From Ricinus communis (Eukaryota > Streptophyta > Magnoliopsida > Malpighiales > Euphorbiaceae), in NCBI RefSeq assembly GCF_019578655.1, contig NC_063259.1, positions 30,367,277 to 30,431,276 on the forward strand: a stretch of 64,000 nt of DNA, given 5' to 3'. Of this stretch, positions 54,530-64,000 are shown one piece after another (the first letter of the stretch is position 1; each line of letters opens with the position of its first letter). The notes beneath the pieces were generated by a model, which did not search any database, was not told the origin of the DNA, and was given only the letters and a program-made list of their open reading frames with translations. A program made the translations under genes and the position numbers.

Positions 54530-55040
54530 GGGGGGGGGTAGGGGGTAGAAGAAGAACTATCTCTATTCTCTAGTAGCAACATGCAATATCGAGTGATGCA
54601 ATGCAACAGGCAATGGAATATGCTTAAATAAACAAGAGTATCTGGCCAGAGGTGACAAAAGGCATACTGAGCTAAAAGTAAAACTATAAGGAAATGTGGA
54701 AAAAAAATTTAATATAATAGAAAATAGACTATAAAATTCACTCAAGTTGGTTCCCCATAATTGAATTTTAACAAATGTACAATTCGTAAAATTACTGTAG
54801 AAAGTGACTGGCAGACCCTGTCAAGTTTTGAGCTCGCCATCATCATGAATCAGAAGTGGAAGATTTACAATCATCAGATGTCCAAGAGTTCATCAGGCAT
54901 AGTCCTATCCATCCACCCCCCAGAAAGAAAACAACGCAATGTGATTCGACTGATTTCTACATGCTCTTGCTTTAATTACATTACAAGCTTAACTTAGCTG
55001 TCCGCAGTAAGATGGCTCTGCCATTTCGTTCTTACAAAAT
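53503..55040. other. intergenic, FRO promoter side
   Basis: Upstream DNA of the FRO pair and 3' flank of the first DUF819 gene. Contains a compound (GT)n-(G)n repeat at 54497-54538. No gene recognised. Confidence 0.55.
54497..54538. repeat. (GT)8 followed by a G26 homopolymer
   Basis: Eight GT units run directly into 26 consecutive G residues and then TAGGGGGTAG. So long a poly(G) is rare in plant DNA and is also a common place for assembly or base-calling error. Confidence 0.9.
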
Positions 55041-57915
55041 CTACAAGTATTTAAGGAACATCATTCCAAAAGCAACTCCTAGAAAAGTAGCAATAGAGAT
55101 GCCAAAAATGCCTGCAAGAATCCCGGGGACAACAAGAGATTTCCATCCTTTTGCAGTAGCCATTCCACAGGCTGTTGTAGGGCCTCCAATATTGGCATTT
55201 GATGCCAGAAGTAAGAGCTTCAAATCAAAATCGAATAGTCTTCCAAGTCCGAGGACCACAGCAAGATGCACAGTTAGTTGAACTAGAGCAAACAAGAAAA
55301 TACTAGGTGCTGTTTTTATCACATTCCATATGCTCCCACTAGCTCCAACCACAGCAAAAAAGACCTGTTGCAAAAGCAACCCATGTATAACTGAGATCTT
55401 TCGCAGTAATGTCAACTTCAAATTTAAAGATACTATTATTGGAGGACTGCATAGACTTCAGAAACTTGCAACAAAAAAATTGTGTAAATTAAATGAAGAT
55501 TTCAAAAAAAGCGCTGGTGACAACATTTTCACTGGATCAAAAGATATACTGTTGGAGTTGCTGAGATTTTTGTAATTAAGATTAGTGAAATTTCATGTAT
55601 GTTAATCATGTTTCATTAATGTAATTGTATCTCAGCAATGTAATTAGTTTTTGGTAAAAAAGAATGGTGATCCTGCTGCAATTTGTTTATATTTTCTGTT
55701 CTAAATCTCTGTTTCATGTTCTTCTCTTCCTTTCAAATCCAACATATACTGTAATTTATGTGATTAGAATCATCAACTTAAATATTAATCCTAGCAAACC
55801 TGCGTGTCAAAATTTTCACACAAACTGCCTCTTTTTTCCAAGAAAAGAAGTGGGAAAAATTTAAGAAAAACAAGAAAATACATAAATAAATAAATTTATA
55901 TCTGGCATTGTATATAAAGGGGTTCCCGTCACTTGTCAGTTTTTAAATTCACAAGTGATATAATTTTAACTACAACTAGCAAGAGTATTAAAGTGTAACA
56001 CAACCGAAGAAAAATTTACATACGATGCAAACAACTGGATATATTAAAATTACCTGCATCAGAACCAGGGCAATAGTATCACCAGCAGGAGCAAGACGAC
56101 CAAATTGCACTGGAAATGATGTTGCTAAAAAGACAACTATAGCTGTTATTGCTGGAAGATTGCCTCCTTGAACCTTGCACAATTGTGTGAGATACGTAGC
56201 TGTCCTACAAATCATAAAGGAGATAGCAAGTGCTGCAGCCATCTGAAGCACAGGGATCTTGCCTGTAGAACTGGACTCCACATCCATTTCAACACCTATC
56301 AAAGAGTCTGGGATTTTGATGGAAATTACATATCGTAATGCAAGTGGAAGAATGCCATTTACCTCTAAACATGAAGAAACATCCTACATCCTTGCTATAA
56401 ACTACATACCATTAGTAGATGCTGAGTTCTCAGCAGGAATTTTAGAGGCCAATGCAAATAATGCCATGAAGTATGTTGCACAAATAACATTGTCGGCAGC
56501 TATTCCTGCAGCCACAACAGATGGAGATGTACCAAGAGCCTCCGAAATTGCAACATAATTAACAGCTGAAACAGTAAAGAGAACTGTAATTACCATACTG
56601 AACTCGGTAAAAGAAACGCACACAAAGTATTTACATGCATAAAATCTCAATAAGCAGGTAGCAGCATGGCCCAGAATATGATTTTCAAGTCTTGAATAAA
56701 TACAGATGTTTCTCACTTGGGATTTCAGTCCTAGATAATACTATTTTACCTCATGATATGTAGCATGGATAGCAGCATATCATAAAGTTAGAGGAGCTAC
56801 ATCACTAAGTGTGGCACACTGCCGGTTTTTTACTCTGAACCATAACTATCTGCCAAATATAATGTGCAAGCAACACCAAACAACTTACATCCCCCAATAT
56901 AACTACCCATAAGGGCAGCAGCTATTTTCCAATTGTCTGGACCAAGTGATCGCATAGGCACCATCAGAAATGCTACTGTAGTTCCAATGATAGTTGCAAC
57001 TGTCAAGCAACGGAATTAAGTTACTAAGCATGACAGAAAATCACAAGGACTAGTAAATTCAATTCAATCCAAGATTTAAATAAAAATACACAAGATATAC
57101 AAGTATAATTGCATGGAAAAATAGTTGCGTATTCTTAGGTTATTTACATCCATAGGTACTAATTAGAACGCAAGCTAATAACTATAGGTGCACAAAATAT
57201 TAAAGTTTATTACTTGTATTCTAATTTTAAAGATTATTATTAGGTGCACAAAAACATAGGACCTAAATCAATGGAGATGACAATTAGATAATGGATATAC
57301 AAGTAAAAACAATAGAGGAGATGTAATGTAACCTGAACCAAGCAAGAAGGCCAAAAACAGTTTCCCTGTTGAACGGATCACATTTCGCAAATCAGCTCTA
57401 AACAAGAGCAAAGGAACCGTTAGCGGCAGTAGAAACTCCAACACAAGAGAATACGCCGCCGTTTCGTAAGGAATGATTCCAATATTACTCGCTGCTAGCC
57501 CAACCAATGTGCTAACCAACGCCGCACTCACCATGCTCCCAACTTTAGTCCCCTCTGACCTTCAAAAAGAAAGAAAAGAAATTCAAATTTTGACATCTGT
57601 ATGTAGAAGAGACAGAGAAAGACAGGATTAATTAGTTATTTACCAGATACCAAAAGCTCCGGTGGCGAAGAGAGCGGTCCATGTGCCCCAATGGTCGTCT
57701 GGAGAAATTAAAGGAAACCTAAGCTGTGAACGGAGTTTTATTTGTCTAATTAAACTAGTGTTGTTAAGCGATATAGTAGAAGGTGAGAATGCTGCTTCGT
57801 TAATGTTTGGATGTGAGAGTTTATGGCGGGAAGAGAAAGGTGACAGGTGCCTAGATGAGATTCGTAGTGAGGGAGAGCAAGAAGAGTGAAGCAACGGTGA
57901 TGATAAGGAAGCCAT
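55041..57915 (-). CDS. DUF819 membrane protein, putatively plastid-targeted, copy 1
   Basis: Polytopic membrane protein of the DUF819 family (bacterial YjcL-like); biochemical role unknown. Exons (minus): 57915-57644, 57559-57333, 56999-56889, 56565-56410, 56295-56054, 55364-55041; 443 aa. The first about 65 residues are Ser/Arg-rich without acids at the start (MASLSSPLLHSSCSPSLRIS), a likely transit peptide. Then come about ten hydrophobic segments with conserved-looking loops: [46 protein letters not shown], and [15 protein letters not shown] near the C terminus. Exons 2-6 match the neighbouring copy in length exactly. Transport of a solute across a plastid membrane is only a guess. Confidence 0.9.
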
Positions 57916-58389
57916 AAATAGTTGACGGTTTACGCCGGCGGAATTCTAGATACCAGATTTGAATTCCTAGAATCTGACAGATTGATTTTATCAAATTCTA
58001 TTTTCTAGAGGATAGGCTGTAAAACCCTTAACTCTGATGAAATCATTGTTCTTCTGTAAATTGTAATTGGTTGGAAGGGTGTACTGTACGGCGGAGATGA
58101 ATGGCTTTGTCTTTCCAATGTCGTTATTGGTATTAACAACAGGGTAAAACTTTCTCTATCATCTCCTTGTTTTTCTCTGACACAGGTAAAATGTTCCTCT
58201 TTTCAGAGTAGCAATCACTGACTCACTGTAATCTTTCCGCGCTGAAGCTATCATGCCCCTTCTTTTTTGTTGCTGTTGTTCTTTTATGTATTGGAATATC
58301 AAATGCTACAAGAGAGATTAGAAGCCATGCAACATTTGTTTGATCTTGAGGCGTTATCCAGATTACAGAATAACTTTAGAAATTTAAAA
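57916..58389. other. spacer between the DUF819 genes
   Basis: Short spacer holding the promoter of copy 1 and the 3' flank of copy 2. No separate gene. Confidence 0.6.
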
Positions 58390-60355
58390 TTACATGAATT
58401 TCAAGACCGTCACTCCAAATCCGATGCCAAGGAAAGTTGCAATGGCAATTCCGAAAATGCCAGCAAGAATACCAGGAACAACCAAAGAACTCCACCCTTT
58501 AGCCGTGGCCATTCCACATGCTGTTGTAGGGCCTCCAACGTTAGCATTTGATGCCAATAGCAGTAACTTTTGGTCAAAGCGGAATAGTTTTCCTAGTCCC
58601 AGGATTATAACAAGATGAACAGCGATCTGGACTAGAGCAAACATGAAAATGCTAGGAGCTGTTTTGACCACATTCCATATGTTTCCACTTGCGCCCACCA
58701 CAGTGAAAAATACCTGCTTGTACCACATTGACATCTTATTCAAGATTAGGAACCTCATAACAGAGCAGTTAGGTTCTTCAAGGTCAAGTAAGCTAACTAA
58801 ATCAAGAAGTATTGAGTAAAATTCAGCTCACCTGCATCAGAATCAAAGCCATGGCCTCCCCAGATGGTGCGAGGCCATTAAACTGGGTCGGAAATGCAGT
58901 TGCTAAGATAACAACAATGGCCGTCACAGCTGGCAGGATGCCTCCTTGAATCCCAAAAAGTTTTGTAACATAAGAACCAGCCTTACAGATAGCCAAGGAC
59001 ACAGCAAGGGAAGTAGCAAGCTGTAGAACAGGAAGCTTTTCGCCAGACACAGACCCACTCTCCATTCCATCCTCTGCCAGAGTCCAATCCAACAATCATG
59101 TACAAACAAAGTTGAGTGATGAAACTGGGAGAGCTAAAAAATTCACTGACAAAATCGGAGGCATTAAGTAACAAACAAAGTGCTGGAGCTTGAATGCAAT
59201 TGCAAACAATCAGATAAAATGAAGGTAGAATTTTAGTCACCATTAGAGGATGTTGAGGTCTCAGCCGGGATCTTAGATGCCAACGCAAACAATGTTGTAA
59301 AATATACTGCGCAAATAACATTATCTGCAGCTAATCCAGAAGCTAAGACTGATGAAGATACACCAAGAGCATCGGCAATGGCAACATAATTGACAGCTAC
59401 AAATATCAATAACAAAAGTCACAGGTTATTTACGAGACAAATAGAAGATACCACGTATCTCTGCTTACAAGAAATTGAACTGTATATGGAGATTGATATC
59501 TTGAAAACAACATTACCTCCGCCAATATGTCTACCCATGAGAGCAGCTGCTATTTTCCAGCTATCCTGACCAAGTGATCGCATTGGAACAATCCAATAGG
59601 CAACAACTGTCCCAACTGTTGTTGCAACTGTTTAACAAAAGCAGAACAAACATAAAGATTAAAATATTGCTTAGCACGCAACTTCATTTAATAGATTTTG
59701 GCTATGGACTTAATTACATTACCTGATCCTAACAAGAAAGCCAGGAGAAGTGTTCCAGTAGAGCGAATCACGCGACGCAAATCTGCTCTAAACAGCAACA
59801 AAGGAACAGCCAAAGGGAGCAGAAACTCTAAAACGACAGCGTAAGCAGGAGATTCACAAGAAATGATCCCCAAATTACTACCTGCAAGTCCAACTAAGGT
59901 GCTCACTAACGCACCACTCAAAGCGCTTCCAATTTTGGTCTTCTCTGACCTTCAAACACAAAAAAATTCAGAATCAGAGTTTGTAATGTCACCATAATTG
60001 AGATGCGAGATTGACGGGATGTTTACCAAATACCGAAAGCGCCAGTGGCGAAAAGAGCGGTCCATGTACCCCATCTATCGTTGGAAGAAATAAGAGGGAA
60101 ATTTAAATTGGATCTGACTGCTAGAGATCGACGAGAACTAGGGTCTCCAGGATATAACTGAGGAGAGAGAAATGTTTGGTTTCTGTTATTATTACTGTTG
60201 TCATTATCATTAGAATGGAAATGAAGAGGATAAATCTTGAAGGATTGGTAGGATTGGGGAGACATTGTGGCGGGAACAAATATGGGATTCTTCTTTGGAT
60301 TTGGCACCGGAGAGCTAGCTACATGTACGTGTAGAAATTGAAGCTTTGATGCCAT
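58390..60355 (-). CDS. DUF819 membrane protein, putatively plastid-targeted, copy 2
   Basis: Tandem paralogue of copy 1. Exons (minus): 60355-60027, 59949-59723, 59627-59517, 59396-59241, 59073-58832, 58713-58390; 462 aa. Exons 2 to 6 are 227, 111, 156, 242 and 324 nt, identical to copy 1; only the transit-peptide exon differs in length (329 versus 272) and sequence. Shared motifs are [22 protein letters not shown], written here in part, [31 protein letters not shown] and [19 protein letters not shown]. Purifying selection on the membrane core with free drift of the targeting exon is evident. Function unknown. Confidence 0.9.
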
Positions 60356-61158
60356 TGACCTCCAGTCTCCAGCGAGCTCAGCGAGAGTGAGAGCAGGCGT
60401 AGCTTTAGAGATTTCCTTTTACTTGGGAAAAGAACTCAGAAGTGTTTTCTAAGCTCTTTCAAGATTTGGAAGATAATTACTTTAATAGTATTCATTCAGT
60501 GTTATTGCTTTTTGTTCTTCTTCTTTTTCTTTTTTCTAATTGGTGGAATTACCACTACTTTTGTAATTTGAGCAAGTTTCTTTTTCTTTCAATAGTATTT
60601 TTTATTGTTATTTTTCCCTCTCTTTGTACTTCTATAATTATCATGTGATTAAATCTTTAATTTGATCAACTGTTTGATAAAGAGGAATGTGAAGCACCAT
60701 TTTGATCTGAATTGTTGCAGGAATCTAAGGATACTTGGACAAAAGGTCCAGGAGAAGCACACCGCTGATGTTCACGTCCTTGAAAACATCATCAGTAGAA
60801 CTTGCTATTTTCACACAATTTACCCTTTATCTTCCCGCCCGCAGGCTAATTCCATAAACAAGAAAATCATATTGAACTCCTGCCATTGATAATAGCATGC
60901 CACAGAATTTCGTAATCCAAACTGTGGTCAACAAGTCAATCTAACTATGAGTCCCAAGCCCAATAGGTAGGCTACAAATAAGCCCAAAATGTTTAGAATA
61001 AACTCGAGGACATGAAAATCAGGCTAAAGAATGATCATATAAGTTGCACATCAACGCCATTGTACTCCTGAAATTAGGCATAATGTATTGCGCTTGATCA
61101 GTCTTAAATGGAATTGTGAACAAACTTCCAACTCGTGTTTTCTCAGCAAACCTGCCCA
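60356..61158. other. intergenic, no gene seen
   Basis: 5' flank of the second DUF819 gene and 3' flank of the RRM gene. T-rich pyrimidine tracts; short frames without recognisable domains. Confidence 0.55.
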
Positions 61159-62094
61159 TCATCTTTCCCCTGATAAACGGTCAAGACGACTGTTACCCAA
61201 TATGCTGCCAGATTGTTTCTGCTTCTTCACACTAGAGCCCTCTTCTTCCAAGGTTCTCAATTTGTTCTTTATTGCAGCTATCTTAGCATTCCGACTCATC
61301 TGCCCAGAAGTGCCACCAGCAGTGCTTGTTTTCTTCATCTCACCTACTGCTCTACAAGAATTTTGTGCTGCTTCCTCCAGGTATTTCTCACTGGCAAGAC
61401 GAACAACCAATGGGCGGCCACAAGCTAATCTCCCATGCATCTTCTCCTTCGCCAATTCCGCTTCCTACATGCTCACTTTAAACATGGAAATCAGGAATTT
61501 GCCCGTATACAAAGATGAAAGAAGCAAACAACTTACCTCTTTGGTGCTAAACTGGACAAAAGCAAAGCCCCGTGGCTCTCCACGTTTTGGTCCGCGAGTA
61601 TGCCACAAGAAGTCCTCAGATACAATCTTGCCATATGGAGAAAACATCTTAATCAATGCAGCCCTGAAGACGATGGAAAATGTAAATCACAAAACCTTAT
61701 ATAAATTATGAACAACAATTTTGCAATAAAGAATGCAGCCTTGATAAGTTCCCTTACTCTGTTATTCTCAAGTCAAGATTACCAACATACAGTTTACTTT
61801 CAGCCTTCTCATCAATGAAACCATTAGAATCCTGCATCCAAATTTCAAATGTCGTTCAGAATTTGTTTCCACTTGTAAATCAGCCAAAGACAGTTTTCTG
61901 ATCAGATGGTCCAAAACAACCAGAAAAACCAGCTTTAATCACTGAAGAACAGGACCCAATTTTTTATGCGTGTTCTCAGATTGACAAGACAATTTTAGTT
62001 CTAGAACTACCAAAATTGATATCTTTGGAACAAATAAAGAAGAACAAAGCAGAATTTAACATGCAAGTAGCTACTTCAAAAGTGAATCTACCAT
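61159..62094 (-). CDS. RBM18-like single-RRM RNA-binding protein
   Basis: Exons (minus): 62094-62092 (the ATG alone), 61831-61758, 61663-61537, 61464-61159; 169 aa. One RRM: RNP2 LYVGNLD at about residues 14-20 and RNP1 RGFAFVQF in the second half, with MFSPYGKIVSEDFLWH between them. After the RRM comes GRLACGRPLVVRLA and a basic Ser/Lys-rich tail ending RLDRLSGER. Layout and the LVVRLA segment match the small eukaryotic RBM18 family, whose molecular role is poorly known. The start codon is the last codon of its exon, with the donor GT immediately after. A 5' UTR intron upstream is probable (acceptor TGTACAG near 62160). Confidence 0.85.
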
Positions 62095-63244
62095 GCTGAT
62101 TTGGCCAACAGTGTACACGCCGAGAAAGAGAGACTGCAGTTTTGAATCACCTCTGCCTGTACAATACTGCATTTCTCAACAAATGTTAAAATACTAAAAA
62201 TGGTTCGCCCCTCAAAAATTGGGGAAACGATTAGAGCTGAGAATTACACCGGTGAAGTTCAATTTCTACAAAGACGAGCTTTAATTGCTAAATGGAACTG
62301 AGTAACCTCACAGATAATTATTAAGAAGTCTGAATATTCTTACTTGTTTATAGGTTCATAAGCTGGGTTAAACAAAAACCTAAAATATTTTTAGGTATAC
62401 AAAATCATGAGAGGGAAGAGAGGTTAGCTTACTCGCAGACTGAAATCACTTTCGATAGCGAATTAGTTGCAGAGCAGAAACACGAGAGATGTCAGATTAA
62501 CGTTAATCAAGAGAGAGAGAGAGATGTTTTTTTGTTCAAGTTCTTCCAATTGGTGATTGCGGGACGCAAAACATCACGCAGTCGCAAGAACTATTTATTA
62601 TCAGTTCTCGGTTAACTACTGAAAACTCCTGGAGCTTACCTTAATATACACTTTGAAGCCTTTGTATATGAAAATTGGTATTTTTAGCTCTTAAATGTTT
62701 GTATCTTTACCCTTAATCCTTATTGATAAAAGAAATATATAAAGTTTTAATCAACCTCTAGTTTATTATTTGATACTTAAAGTTTGAATATATTTTAATC
62801 CTTAAAGAAATATCATAATTTAGTTTATGATTTTAAATGTTTGAAAATATTATAATTTTCTCAAATCATGCATTTTAATAATATTAATTTAAGGATTAGA
62901 AGTGATTATTTGAAAGAATAGGGATCAAAATATAAGTGTGATAAACTCGACAGACCTTTTAGGAATTAATCCTTTACGAGATATTTTTTTACTTAACAAT
63001 CATTTTCCAAATTGGTTAATAAAATTAAGTACATCAAGTAAAAAAAAATCATCTTTTCTAGTAATACTAGTGTCTAAAGGTCATAGAAAAACCGATCAAA
63101 CCGAAAATTTGATCTAATGGAAAAATTAAACTAATAAAATAGGTTAATCGAATCGACAATCTGAATTTTAATTTTTTTATAAAATTTTTTTATTTTTAAT
63201 TTCATTTTCATTTTTTTATATAAGAAAACGGTTCGGTTAACCGC

Positions 63245-63298
<54 letters not shown>

Positions 63299-64000
63299 TT
63301 ATATTTACTATAACTGCTATGTGTATTGCTCATATTCATTATATATTTAGTATTAACTTATATAAATATAATATCTTAATTAATAAATTATTTTAGTATT
63401 AATTTATATAAATATATTTAATATATAAATTGCTAAAATAATTTCTTATTATGAAATAAGTCTAATTTAAAAAGAAATATATTAATTATATTATCATTAT
63501 TATTACTAATTTATTGATTAGTTGAAGAAAAAGAAAAATACATTAAAATATATAAAATTTAATATAATTAAAAACTAAAAATTCGATTAATTATATTGTA
63601 AACATCATTTAATTAATACTAACGGTTTAGAATTAGAATTAATAAACTTAAAAACTAATATACATAATAAGTTTTTACAAATGGCTAATGTGATCACCCC
63701 TAGTAGCGTCTCACTACTATCATCACTCAGCTACAATTTATTTTTCTTTTAAAAATAGTACAATTTCTTTTACCTAAAACACGACTTTTAATTATATATC
63801 ATATAATTAATTAGGAGCAAGTATATGAAGATTTAGCTCCTTGTGGTGCCACGACAAACTTGCATTATGCACAAAAATGTGACATCCATGGAGTACCACC
63901 GCGCAGCAAAAGCTGATATTTAAAACCAAAATTGAACCATAACCGTTACAAGGCCAACATATTTTTATAGTAAATACTTTCGCATAATTCGATCTTAATT
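62095..64000. other. right-end intergenic DNA with TA microsatellite
   Basis: 5' UTR and promoter of the RRM gene, with a (GA)n run at about 62508-62523, then very AT-rich DNA. No gene seen to the end of the window. Confidence 0.6.
63248..63294. repeat. (TA)n microsatellite
   Basis: About 23 uninterrupted TA units, preceded by the inverted-repeat-like CGGTTCGGTTAACCG, a motif often found beside TA-rich repeats in plant intergenic DNA. Confidence 0.9.

Overview
This is plant nuclear DNA, almost certainly from a core eudicot. It has GT-AG introns, AT-rich intergenic DNA, plant-type promoter motifs and plant-only families (GRAS, FRO, PATRONUS-like securin). I cannot fix the species. All gene models below were joined by hand from splice sites and reading frame; each complete model closes in frame.

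Layout. (1) 1-2258 (+): 3' part of a mitochondrial ribosomal protein uS9 gene. (2) 3355-6199 (+): fibrillarin, with two tandem box C/D snoRNA-like genes in its fifth intron. (3) 6950-13589 (-): a decayed endogenous pararetrovirus (Caulimoviridae-like), with near-identical 69-bp direct repeats at its ends and its reverse transcriptase catalytic box deleted. (4) 13897-13980 (-): tRNA-Leu(CAA). (5) 14040-14425 (-): a collapsed relic of a second MATE gene, followed by a 454-bp Mutator-like MITE (15053-15506). (6) 16054-19093 (-): an intact MATE transporter gene. (7) 19.1-31.5 kb: a long gene-poor AT-rich stretch with one RNase H-like retroelement remnant. (8) 31614-33461 (+): intronless GRAS gene, SCL8-like. 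(9) 38843-39928 (+): PATRONUS/securin-like cell-cycle protein with two D-boxes. (10) 41249-44966 (+): organellar prolyl-tRNA synthetase. (11) 45852-48580 and 49955-53502 (-): tandem ferric-chelate reductase (FRO) genes. (12) 55041-57915 and 58390-60355 (-): tandem DUF819 membrane-protein genes with predicted plastid targeting. (13) 61159-62094 (-): RBM18-like RRM protein. (14) The right end is AT-rich with a long TA microsatellite.

How it fits together. From memory, several of these families (MATE, fibrillarin, SCL8, OVA6, DUF819, RBM18-like) lie close together on Arabidopsis chromosome 5 around At5g52450-At5g52545, so the window looks like a conserved gene block expanded by transposons and interrupted by two tandem duplications. 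The most distinctive feature is the fibrillarin locus: the rRNA 2'-O-methyltransferase gene carries within an intron two guide RNAs whose shared guide sequence is complementary to a conserved large-subunit rRNA sequence. No unknown multigene system was found. The main novelties are the paired snoRNAs, the terminally redundant pararetrovirus, the MATE relic, and the intron loss and Cys-to-Ser change in one FRO copy.
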